Source: Dethiosulfovibrio sp.
Lineage (GTDB): Bacteria; Synergistota; Synergistia; Synergistales; Dethiosulfovibrionaceae
Length of the DNA: 6,364 nt
Direction of reading: 5' to 3'
NCBI GenBank assembly: GCA_028709985.1
Contig: JAQUTB010000108.1
Location: 1-6,364, forward strand
Of this stretch, positions 1 to 6,032 are shown piece after piece. The position numbers and the translations under genes are program-made. The stretch's first letter is position 1. The number at the start of each line of letters is the position of its first letter. The notes beneath the pieces are model-generated. The model did not search any database. It saw nothing but the letters and a program-made list of their open reading frames with translations, and was not told the origin of the DNA.

Positions 1-1120
1 AAACTGGTGGCTGATAATATTCACGCTTTTGCTCAGCTCCGTGGTAGCCCTGCTCGGCGACATCCTGGGCATGAAAATAGCCAAAAAGAGGATCACCCTG
101 CTTGGCCTTCGCCCTAAACATACCAGCTCTCTTATAACAGCCATGACCGGTATGGTCATAGCCTTTGGCATAATGGTCGCCCTTTCCATACTCTCCGACA
201 CGGTGAGGACAGCCCTTTTCAGCATGAAATACGTCCAGAGGCAGATAACCGACCTCACAGCAAGCCTTCAGACCAGCAGGACTGAATCGGAGCTGATGGA
301 AATCCAATACGTTGGCAGCCTGGAAAAGCTGGAGGAAAAGGAAAAAAAGCTGGAACAGGTTTCCTCCAAATTGGCCGAATCGACCAAGGAGCTTGACGAC
401 ACAAAACTTGAGATCTCTCAGCTCAAGAGCCAAAGGGAATCGCTTCAAAGCCAGATAGAGTCCCTTAAAGCAGAATCTGTGGCCCTGAGGAGAGGCTTGG
501 AGGAGGTCAGAGAGGGAAGGCTCGTCGCTTTTGCGGAGGAGCTTCTCGCTCAGGAAGTGGTCCCAGAGGGAGCCACAGACGAAGACCTTCTAAACATAAT
601 GGCCAGACTCAGGGACAGAGTGAGGTTCGTGGTATCCAGACGGGCCTCCATACCCCATCAGGACATAGCTATATCCAGGGATCAAGCGGACGAGGACAGG
701 GTTCTGGCAAGGTGCAAGGTCATAGACAGCAGAAAAGTCATAAGGGCAAGGGCTAAATCCAACGTAGTGGCAGGGGAACCTATCTATCTAGAATACAGGG
801 TCTACGAAAGCGTCCTGGTCTACAGAGAGGGAGAGACCATAATAAAGCGGGCCTTCCCCCCCTCCATGGGAAACGACGAGATAGAGTCATCTTTACACTC
901 TCTCCTGAGGGAGGTAAACGGCATAGCCGTGAGGGACGGAATACTTGCCGACCCCTTGACGAGAACCGTAGGGCAGATAGACGCCACCGATTTCTACGAG
1001 GCGGTAGAGAGCCTTAAAGACGCTACGATACCTCAGATGGTGGAGGTACTGGCGGAGCGGGATATCTACACCGAAGGTCCGGTCAGAGTCCTCATAAAAG
1101 TGGACCCCAGCGAGAGGTGA
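1..1120 (+). CDS. DUF3084 domain-containing membrane protein, 5' end outside the window
   Basis: The reading frame is open from base 2 to a TGA at 1118-1120. A TTG at 29 could be called as a start, but the codons before it (NWWLIIFTL) continue a hydrophobic helix, so the true start is almost certainly just upstream of the window. Of 372 visible residues, about 2-20 and 44-64 form two membrane helices. Between them lies a short basic loop containing KIAKKRITLLGLRP, typical of DUF3084 N-termini. Residues about 75-170 are a charged Leu/Glu/Lys-rich coiled coil, and the remaining 200 residues are the soluble C-terminal domain. This is the usual DUF3084 layout of membrane hairpin, coiled coil and C-terminal domain. 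The biochemical role of the family is unknown; an envelope-anchored scaffold is only a guess. The stop lies 5 bases before the next gene's preferred start, indicating an operon. Confidence 0.8.
   Translation, partial: NWWLIIFTLLLSSVVALLGDILGMKIAKKRITLLGLRPKHTSSLITAMTGMVIAFGIMVALSILSDTVRTALFSMKYVQRQITDLTASLQTSRTESELMEIQYVGSLEKLEEKEKKLEQVSSKLAESTKELDDTKLEISQLKSQRESLQSQIESLKAESVALRRGLEEVREGRLVAFAEELLAQEVVPEGATDEDLLNIMARLRDRVRFVVSRRASIPHQDIAISRDQADEDRVLARCKVIDSRKVIRARAKSNVVAGEPIYLEYRVYESVLVYREGETIIKRAFPPSMGNDEIESSLHSLLREVNGIAVRDGILADPLTRTVGQIDATDFYEAVESLKDATIPQMVEVLAERDIYTEGPVRVLIKVDPSER
1115..1120 (+). promoter_or_regulatory. Ribosome binding site choosing the GNAT start
   Basis: AGGTGA lies 5 bases before the ATG at 1126. 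The alternative GTG at 1117 sits inside this motif and has only weak purines before it, so ATG 1126 is preferred. The site overlaps the stop codon of the preceding gene, consistent with coupled translation. Confidence 0.6.
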
Positions 1121-1125
1121 TTGGG

Positions 1126-1548
1126 ATGGCTCAAAGGGACTATATGTTCTACGACAGCAAAATATCCCTCTCTCCTGGAGAGCTCCAGGACCTATACCGG
1201 TTCACAGGATGGGGCAGGAGCAGATCCATATCCCAGATAGAGAGAATGATCCAGGGGACCGACCTCTGCTTCTCCGTTAGATACAGAGGGCAGCTTATAG
1301 CCTTCTGTCGGATACTCACCGACTTCGTGTTCAGGGCATCCCTGTGGGACATCGTGGTCCATCCAGACCACCAAGGCAAGGGGCTGGGTTCTTCGCTTAT
1401 AGACTATGCCCTCAATCACCCAGCAATGAAAGACGTCCCTATGGTCATAACCTACACCAGCGAACTGGGCCCTTTTTTGGCTAACCGTGGCTTTGAGAGC
1501 AAAGACGGCGCTATGATGCTTCTCCGCCGTCCCATCGAGTATTCCTGA
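1126..1548 (+). CDS. GNAT family N-acetyltransferase
   Basis: Predicted 140-residue single-domain acetyl-CoA-dependent N-acetyltransferase of the GNAT fold; substrate unknown. The acetyl-CoA pyrophosphate-binding motif is clear: strand WDIVVHP (residues 74-80) followed by Q83-G-K-G-L-G88, matching Q/R-x-x-G-x-G. An earlier motif around GWGRSRS (28-34), the segment ending in LWDIVVHPDHQG, and the short length recall the Ycf52/NSI-like GNATs of cyanobacteria and plastids; this resemblance is from memory. The C-terminal motif usually written FYxxxGF reads F117-L-A-N-R-G-F123, so the usual tyrosine (the general acid in several GNATs) is replaced by leucine. The start is ATG 1126, chosen by its ribosome binding site; GTG 1117 would add three residues. 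The stop TGA (1546-1548) overlaps the ATG of comF by one base (TGATG), a classic coupling arrangement. Confidence 0.85.
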   Translation: MAQRDYMFYDSKISLSPGELQDLYRFTGWGRSRSISQIERMIQGTDLCFSVRYRGQLIAFCRILTDFVFRASLWDIVVHPDHQGKGLGSSLIDYALNHPAMKDVPMVITYTSELGPFLANRGFESKDGAMMLLRRPIEYS

Positions 1549-2219
1549 TGCTAGAATACCTGTCCCATCTCATATGGCCCTCGTCATGTCCCCTATGCGG
1601 TAAAATAGGCCAGGACCTATGCCCCATCTGCTGCTCTCAGATGCTGGACCCATCCGGCCCAGCCTGCCTACTGTGTGAGGGGCCTTTGCCTTGCGATATC
1701 CACGGTGGGCTCCCATGGTATTCAGCTGTACCTCACAGCGGCATGGCGAGGGAGCTTGTGCTATTATTGAAGTACAGGGGAAACGCTAGGGTAGGCTTGG
1801 AGATGGGAAAGCAGATGGCCTCTGTGTTGCCAAAGCCTCGAAGTGCCGTAATAATCCCGGTACCGCTCCACAGGGGGAGCTCAAGAAAGTACAATCAGGC
1901 CCGGTGGATAGCCTCCGGCATATCGAAGGTATGGGGATTTCCGTTGATGGACGGATTGAAATGGAGTAAAGCTATTTCCTGCCAGACATCCCTGGATGGA
2001 CCCGATAGGTTCGATATGCCAATGGACGCCATCAGTTGGTATGGCCCCTTTCTCAAGGAGCAAGAGGCCGTTATAGTGGACGACGTAAAGACGACCGGAA
2101 CAACCCTCTACAGGTCCTACCTGGCGCTGAGGGACTACTCTCCTGGTGGGGTGAGGTTCCTCACGTGGAGTCGTTCTGTGAATGTAAAATCGAAAGGAGG
2201 GATTCCCTTTGGAACTTAA
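1548..2219 (+). CDS. comF: ComF family protein (phosphoribosyltransferase-like)
   Basis: A 223-residue protein of the ComF/ComFC/GntX family, cytoplasmic proteins with a type I phosphoribosyltransferase fold. ComFC is needed for uptake of transforming DNA in naturally competent bacteria, and homologues are common elsewhere. The N-terminus carries the family zinc finger (C14-x-x-C17, C25-x-x-C28) and a second cysteine pair, C40-x-x-C43. An LLLKYRG motif (72-78), the PVPLHR strand (104-109), the KYNQA segment (114-118) and the PRPP-binding loop VDDVKTTGTT (177-186) follow in family order. Length is normal for ComF. The start ATG overlaps the upstream stop and has no strong ribosome binding site of its own, so translation is probably coupled to the GNAT gene. 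Its last codons contain the ribosome binding site and start of the next gene. No ComFA helicase gene is visible beside it, so a role in competence is inferred from family only. Confidence 0.88.
   Translation: MLEYLSHLIWPSSCPLCGKIGQDLCPICCSQMLDPSGPACLLCEGPLPCDIHGGLPWYSAVPHSGMARELVLLLKYRGNARVGLEMGKQMASVLPKPRSAVIIPVPLHRGSSRKYNQARWIASGISKVWGFPLMDGLKWSKAISCQTSLDGPDRFDMPMDAISWYGPFLKEQEAVIVDDVKTTGTTLYRSYLALRDYSPGGVRFLTWSRSVNVKSKGGIPFGT
2193..2200 (+). promoter_or_regulatory. Strong ribosome binding site supporting a TTG start
   Basis: AAAGGAGG is a near-perfect anti-Shine-Dalgarno match, 8 bases before TTG 2209. It lies inside the end of comF and is the reason to accept the non-ATG start of the YvyF-like gene, whose conserved N-terminal cysteines begin six codons later. 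Confidence 0.8.
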
Positions 2220-2604
2220 ACACTGTCGTTTTTGCGACAAGGTATTTGCGACATCAGGTCCTGACGTATGTCCAGACTGCTGGGGAAAGCTGGACGAAAT
2301 CTACTCCCTTGCCAGGACCGCTATAAGGGATCACAGAGATCAAAGATTGGACGTGTCATCCTTGGCCGATATAATCGACGTGGACGAGGAATACATCCAG
2401 ATACTGGTGGACCAAGGCCGGATAGAGCTTGCAAACAAGGACGACGGAAAACCTCGTTGTCGCTCCTGTGGAGTGGAGGTCTTCCCCGGTCAGGCCTACT
2501 GTGACTCATGCCGTCAAAGGCTGGTACAGGGCTTCTCGTCTGAGGGAGAGCACAAAAAAAAGACCATGTTCAGGCAGGAAAGAAGGGAAAAAAGGGGCGG
2601 TTAG
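2209..2604 (+). CDS. yvyF: YvyF-like flagellar operon protein (TIGR03826), double zinc ribbon
   Basis: A 131-residue protein starting at TTG. The N-terminal zinc-ribbon half has C6-x-x-C9 and C21-x-x-C24. The middle (about 47-74, around LADIIDVDEEYIQILVDQGRI) looks like a small helix-turn-helix or winged-helix unit. A second zinc ribbon follows with C84-x-x-C87 and C98-x-x-C101. The tail is short, very basic and rich in Lys, Arg and Glu. This layout, and the position between comF and flgM, match the YvyF family named for its place in flagellar operons. Its molecular role is not established; a nucleic-acid-binding or regulatory function is inferred from the zinc ribbons, possible helix-turn-helix and basic tail. 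It overlaps the end of comF by 11 bases and is followed directly by an intrinsic terminator, so it is the last gene of the upstream operon. An A8 run (2554-2561) lies in the tail region. Confidence 0.75.
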   Translation: MELKHCRFCDKVFATSGPDVCPDCWGKLDEIYSLARTAIRDHRDQRLDVSSLADIIDVDEEYIQILVDQGRIELANKDDGKPRCRSCGVEVFPGQAYCDSCRQRLVQGFSSEGEHKKKTMFRQERREKRGG

Positions 2605-2613
2605 AACCGAGAT

Positions 2614-2640
2614 GAGGGGCCTTAGGGCCTCTTTTCTTTT
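2614..2640 (+). terminator. Intrinsic terminator after yvyF
   Basis: A G/C-rich stem pairs GAGGGGCC (2614-2621) with GGCCTCTT (2626-2633), with two G-T wobbles and a TTAG loop. The T-rich tract TTTTCTTTTT (2632-2641) follows immediately, its first two Ts closing the stem. It starts 10 bases after the yvyF stop and lies upstream of the flgM promoter, so it separates the two transcription units. There is no matching T-tract on the other strand, so it should act only on + strand transcripts. Confidence 0.78.
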
Positions 2641-2654
2641 TGACCTGTGGGGGT

Positions 2655-2682
2655 TAAAGACCCAGTTACAAAAACCCGATAC
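2655..2682 (+). promoter_or_regulatory. Sigma-28 (FliA/SigD)-type flagellar promoter for flgM operon
   Basis: The -35 element TAAAG (2655-2659) and -10 element CCCGATAC (2675-2682) match the flagellar sigma-28 consensus TAAA-N15-GCCGATAA, with a 16-base spacing after TAAA and six of eight -10 positions identical. Transcription would begin near 2688-2690, about 22 bases before the flgM start. Position directly before flgM, a gene known to have sigma-28 promoters in both Salmonella and Bacillus, supports it. Inferred from sequence only. Confidence 0.72.
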
Positions 2683-2696
2683 TTAACCAGACAAAT

Positions 2697-2704
2697 AAGG
2701 GGGG
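2697..2704 (+). promoter_or_regulatory. Ribosome binding site of flgM
   Basis: AAGGGGGG lies 7 bases before ATG 2712, and no better start is nearby. The leader between the predicted transcription start and this site is very short, leaving little room for any leader-based control. Confidence 0.7.
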
Positions 2705-2711
2705 ATACTCC

Positions 2712-2990
2712 ATGATAGACAAGATAGGCTCAAGCTACATCTACACCGGATCAAAAGCGGTAAAAAAATCCAATCCCCTGCCAAAAGAGCAGGACAGAAA
2801 GACCGATGGCCTTGAAGTGAGTGATTTCGGTCAAGTTCTGTCCAGGTCCATGGCGGAGTCAAAAAAAATCCCTGACGTTCAACAGGACAAAGTCGACGCC
2901 ATAAAGAGCCAGATAGAGTCGGGAACATACTCACCTGACTCCTTCTCTATAGCTGCTAGGCTCATAGCCGCCGGCATACTTGAGGACTGA
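2712..2990 (+). CDS. flgM: FlgM, anti-sigma-28 factor
   Basis: A 92-residue protein. FlgM binds the flagellar sigma factor sigma-28 in the cytoplasm and blocks late gene expression. It is exported through the finished hook-basal body, which frees sigma-28. The N-terminal half is polar, lysine-rich and low in hydrophobics, as expected for the unstructured export-competent part. The C-terminal part carries the family signature: DKVDAIKSQIESGTY (59-73) then DSFSIAARLIAAGIL (76-90), the amphipathic helices that wrap the sigma factor. Length fits the family (roughly 90-100 residues). First gene of the late operon behind a probable sigma-28 promoter, so it should be feedback-regulated by its own target. 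Its TGA is one base from the preferred flgN ATG. Homopolymer A7 (2762-2768) and A8 (2861-2868) runs occur upstream of the sigma-binding region. Confidence 0.88.
   Translation: MIDKIGSSYIYTGSKAVKKSNPLPKEQDRKTDGLEVSDFGQVLSRSMAESKKIPDVQQDKVDAIKSQIESGTYSPDSFSIAARLIAAGILED
2982..2985 (+). promoter_or_regulatory. Ribosome binding site choosing the flgN start
   Basis: GAGG ends 6 bases before ATG 2992 and lies within the last flgM codons. An upstream in-frame TTG at 2980 has no ribosome binding site before it, so ATG 2992 is preferred, giving a protein four residues shorter. Confidence 0.5.
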
Positions 2991-2991
2991 T

Positions 2992-3435
2992 ATGTGGCAG
3001 ACCCAGTTAATCCAGCACCTCTCGTCCCAGACCGAGGCCATAGAAGCGGTGTTGGACGTGGTAAAGAGGCAGAGAGAGGCGCTCAAAGAGGGGCGCCTCG
3101 AACTTTTGAGCGACCTGATGCACGAACTTGACCGGGCTCAGAGGCAGGCCTCTGTGGAGGAGTCCCTCCGTGCGGCACTGGTCTCAAAGATAGCCTCAGA
3201 GCAGGGCTGTGATCCCACCTTGGAAGCTCTGGTATCCATCTCCGGGGAAAACAGAGACGAACTGATCTCGGTCGGCAAGGCACTTCGAAAGACCGTAACC
3301 AAGGCCCAGTCTGAGATACAGATTCTGGGAACCCTGGTAGATGAGAGCAAAACCCTCAACGAGATGATGATAAACGAATGGCGTAGGCTTGGAAGCATCT
3401 CAACAGAGGTCTCCAGCCTCGACCTGAAAGGCTAG
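2992..3435 (+). CDS. flgN: FlgN, export chaperone for FlgK and FlgL
   Basis: A 147-residue, almost entirely alpha-helical and highly charged protein with no transmembrane segment or cysteine cluster. It shows the FlgN pattern: an N-terminal helix with QTEAIEAVLDVVKRQREALKEGR, a DLMHELDRAQRQ segment, and a long C-terminal helix ending around LVDESKTLNEMMINEWRRL. FlgN is a cytoplasmic chaperone that holds the C-termini of the junction proteins FlgK and FlgL and delivers them to the type III export apparatus. Primary-sequence conservation in this family is low, so the call rests mainly on helical composition, length (family about 140-160) and the flgM-flgN-flgK order. It lies one base after the flgM stop and nine bases before the flgK ATG, so the three are surely co-transcribed. 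Confidence 0.8.
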   Translation: MWQTQLIQHLSSQTEAIEAVLDVVKRQREALKEGRLELLSDLMHELDRAQRQASVEESLRAALVSKIASEQGCDPTLEALVSISGENRDELISVGKALRKTVTKAQSEIQILGTLVDESKTLNEMMINEWRRLGSISTEVSSLDLKG

Positions 3436-3439
3436 GTGA
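3434..3439 (+). promoter_or_regulatory. Ribosome binding site choosing the flgK start
   Basis: AGGTGA overlaps the flgN stop and lies 5 bases before ATG 3445. The alternative GTG at 3436 is inside this motif. ATG 3445 also gives the family-typical N-terminus MINSFFGFEMGRRAL, whereas GTG would add three residues. Confidence 0.7.
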
Positions 3440-3444
3440 CCCCA

Positions 3445-6021
3445 ATGATAAACAGCTTTTTTGGCTTTGAGATGGGCAGACGGGCCCTGGACTACTGTCG
3501 TCGTGGCTTCGAGACCGCTGGTCACAACATCTCCAACGCCGGAACCGAGGGATACTCAAGACAGAGAGTAGAGGCGTCCTCCACAGATCCATTCACCGAA
3601 CCAGGGCTGAATCGCCCAGCCCTTCCCGGTCAGATAGGAACTGGAGTCAAAATAGACGCTATAGTAAGGCTCAGGGATCAGTTTCTCGACCTCCAATACA
3701 GGGAGGAGAGCACTGTAAAAGGTTACTGGGACGTCATGACCCAATCTTTAGAGACCCTTGAGACTTTCGTCAACGAGCCCCACGGGGAAAGCGTCAAGGT
3801 AGGCTTGGACGAATACTGGGAAGCGTTGCAAGAGCTCTCAAAGCGTCCCGATTCGTCGTCCGCAAGGGAAAATGCTATATCGAAGGCCAGCACTCTGGCA
3901 ACTTATATGGACAGCCTTGCCAGAAACTACGAAGAATACAGGGTTGGGCTCAATAGTCAACTAGGCTTAACCGTAAAACAAGCCAATACCTACATAGACC
4001 AGATCGCGGCGTTAAACGTGACGATCTCGGAGGTGGAGGGGGTAGGAGCCAACCCCAACGATCTCTATGACCGCCGTGACCTGCTGGCGGAGAAGCTTTG
4101 CTCTCTTATAGACGCAGAGGTCGGGTCCCCATGCGACACCACCGACGGCGAGTATAAAATATATCTAGGTGGCAGAACCCTGGTCCAGGGAGATAAAGCT
4201 AGACACCTGGAGATGATCCCAGTCCAGGGCAATAAGGGATACTACGACGTACAGGTTGAGGACAACACCTTCGACCATGTGTCCGATCTGGATGTCCTAT
4301 CTGTTGTAATCGACCAGCAGGCCCCTGAGGCGGTTCATTCAGTCTCGGTGGAGCGACTGGCCTCCGAGACCGCCTGGTCCATCGGCGGAGCTCAGATAAA
4401 CGGATCCATAGGTAGATTGCCAGTGAGCGACCCGGATGCTGCCATGAACATAGAGGGAACGCTGAGGCTCCAGGTCGGCACCTCCGGCGTAAGGGCCACG
4501 GGGAAACAGCTGGACAATCAGACAGGAAGCCCGGTGCTTTTAAAAACTCCAGGAGGAGATGACCCGACGGAGTACGTGTTCAGAATAGCATCCCAGGACC
4601 TAAAGGATATGCCGGGCAACCCCGATGAGATGTATGCCACCTTGTCTTGGGATAGCGGGACCTCCGAATGGCAATTTTCAAGCCGTTGTGGTAGCGTAAC
4701 CTCCAGCACGCCGCCTCCATCTATCGGATCGGAGGTGACCTTGGACGAACTTCAATCTCTGCTTCAACACGAGACAGGCGTGGGAGGAAGGCTCAACGTC
4801 ATGGTCGAGACCTCCGGCACGGTGGACCGTCTAGTGGTCCGGTCCGGTGACGACCATCTGCTCTCATTCAGTGACATGAAGGGCAATTTGCTGTCCGGCA
4901 TAGTGGGGCTGAAAAACGACTCCCCAGAGGTGACCATAGAGATCGAGGACGGCGACAGCCTCAACACCATAGCCAACAAGATAAACAGCTCGTACAAAAA
5001 TGGGGATGGCTCCCCATCGGATCCGTCTCAGTGGCTCAGGGCCCAGATAGAGACCGATGGTAGCGGAGACTACTATATGGTGCTGAAAAGCGACTCCATC
5101 GGCGAGGCCAACAGGATAAACGTCATGGGTTCCTACAACGGAGATACCTACGCGGCTAGAAGGCTCGGCCTTATGACCGGTGACGCCGTGGATTATTCCA
5201 CTCAGGTTATCACCAGCTCCACCGACGCCATGGTCATGGTGGACAACGATAAGTTTCTGTCGTCGTTCAACGAATTTCGTCAGGGTAGGAAGATAGGCCC
5301 CTCCGATGGCTATCAGGCATCGGAGATGACCGACGCCTCCAAGGGAATCGAGCTTCAGCTCAAATCGGTAGGTAACAGCTCCATAAGGGTGGAGCACCAC
5401 GTCAAGGGCGGAGAGATAAAGGCTCTGATGGAGGTCAGGGACGACGTTATACTGGATCATATGTCCAATTTCGACCAAATGGCGTACGATTTGATGCTTG
5501 AGATGAACGCCGTTCACTACGCTGGTCACGGCACCGGAACCTACTCAAACGTCACTGGGACCGCCTTTTTCGAGTCCATCGGTGCCGTTAAGGGGGCTTC
5601 TCGGTCGCTAGAGGTCAACGGGGCCCTCCTGTCGGCTCCGGGACTGCTTGGAGCCGCCGCTGGGGATGGCACGGGCAAGAGCAAGGGAGAGGGCAACGGA
5701 GACAACGCCATAAATATGGCTCAGCTCAAACAGGCTAAGGTTATGGACGGTGACAGCGCAACCTTCAACGAGTTCTATGAAAACTTCGTCGCCAGGTTAG
5801 GGGTCCAGGGTGAGAGGGCCATCGCGATGCAGTCAAACCAACAGTCCCTTGTGGACCAGATACAGCAACAGAGGCAGTCCGTCATGGGGGTCAATATAGA
5901 CGAGGAAATGATGGATATAATGAAATTTCAGCAATCTTTCAACGCTGTATCTCGCTATGTAACGACCCTAGACGAGATGCTTGACAGAATTATCAACGGC
6001 ATGGGACGAGTTGGCCTGTAG
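3445..6021 (+). CDS. flgK: FlgK, flagellar hook-associated protein 1 (large form)
   Basis: An 858-residue secreted structural protein forming the first hook-filament junction ring. The N-terminus MINSFFGFEMGRRAL followed by TAGHNISNAGTEGYSRQRV is the classic FlgK D0/D1 start, and the rod/hook-like helices continue to about 240, ending in GGRTLV (242-247). The conserved second half resumes at about 655 with GGEIKALMEVRD, then LMLEMNAVHYAGHG, a NQQ-containing helix (QSNQQSLVDQIQQQ), and the signature NIDEEMMDIMKFQQSF and TTLDEMLDRIIN near the C-terminus. Between about 265 and 650 lies an unusually long insert with flagellin-IN/FliD-like stretches (496-562 and 593-650). Enterobacterial FlgK is about 550 residues, so this is some 300 longer. 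It has no cleavable signal because it uses the flagellar type III route. FlgN upstream is its chaperone, and flgL follows after 11 bases. Confidence 0.93.
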   Translation: MINSFFGFEMGRRALDYCRRGFETAGHNISNAGTEGYSRQRVEASSTDPFTEPGLNRPALPGQIGTGVKIDAIVRLRDQFLDLQYREESTVKGYWDVMTQSLETLETFVNEPHGESVKVGLDEYWEALQELSKRPDSSSARENAISKASTLATYMDSLARNYEEYRVGLNSQLGLTVKQANTYIDQIAALNVTISEVEGVGANPNDLYDRRDLLAEKLCSLIDAEVGSPCDTTDGEYKIYLGGRTLVQGDKARHLEMIPVQGNKGYYDVQVEDNTFDHVSDLDVLSVVIDQQAPEAVHSVSVERLASETAWSIGGAQINGSIGRLPVSDPDAAMNIEGTLRLQVGTSGVRATGKQLDNQTGSPVLLKTPGGDDPTEYVFRIASQDLKDMPGNPDEMYATLSWDSGTSEWQFSSRCGSVTSSTPPPSIGSEVTLDELQSLLQHETGVGGRLNVMVETSGTVDRLVVRSGDDHLLSFSDMKGNLLSGIVGLKNDSPEVTIEIEDGDSLNTIANKINSSYKNGDGSPSDPSQWLRAQIETDGSGDYYMVLKSDSIGEANRINVMGSYNGDTYAARRLGLMTGDAVDYSTQVITSSTDAMVMVDNDKFLSSFNEFRQGRKIGPSDGYQASEMTDASKGIELQLKSVGNSSIRVEHHVKGGEIKALMEVRDDVILDHMSNFDQMAYDLMLEMNAVHYAGHGTGTYSNVTGTAFFESIGAVKGASRSLEVNGALLSAPGLLGAAAGDGTGKSKGEGNGDNAINMAQLKQAKVMDGDSATFNEFYENFVARLGVQGERAIAMQSNQQSLVDQIQQQRQSVMGVNIDEEMMDIMKFQQSFNAVSRYVTTLDEMLDRIINGMGRVGL

Positions 6022-6028
6022 GAGGTGA
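6021..6028 (+). promoter_or_regulatory. Ribosome binding site of flgL
   Basis: GGAGGTGA lies 4 bases before ATG 6033 and begins at the last base of the flgK stop. It is a strong site that fixes the start of a gene running off the window end. Confidence 0.75.
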
Positions 6029-6032
6029 CGGT

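Noticed and set aside
1149..1419. Two - strand frames of about 75 codons opposite the GNAT gene
   Set aside because: Both are shadows of the GNAT gene, whose acetyl-CoA motif supports the + strand.
2036..2326. A 96-codon + strand frame bridging comF and yvyF
   Set aside because: It is out of frame with both well-supported genes, and its residues show none of the motifs seen in the true frames.
2598..2609. A small palindrome CGGTTAGAACCG at the yvyF stop
   Set aside because: The stem is only four pairs with a tetraloop and has no T-tract; the stronger hairpin just downstream is the likely terminator.
2640..2670. A TTGACC element (2640-2645) as the -35 of a housekeeping promoter for flgM
   Set aside because: No acceptable -10 element lies 16-18 bases downstream; the nearest partial match is about 21 bases away. 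The sigma-28 match explains the region better.
2429..2686. An 85-codon + strand frame overlapping the end of yvyF and running through the terminator and promoter
   Set aside because: It is the +1 frame of yvyF, shows no family features or ribosome binding site, and passes through the hairpin; at most it would be reached by slippage at the A8 tract, for which there is no evidence.
4864..5529. A 221-codon open frame on the - strand inside flgK
   Set aside because: It lies opposite a strongly supported flgK reading frame, has no recognisable domain or convincing ribosome binding site, and its length is explained by the codon pattern of flgK.
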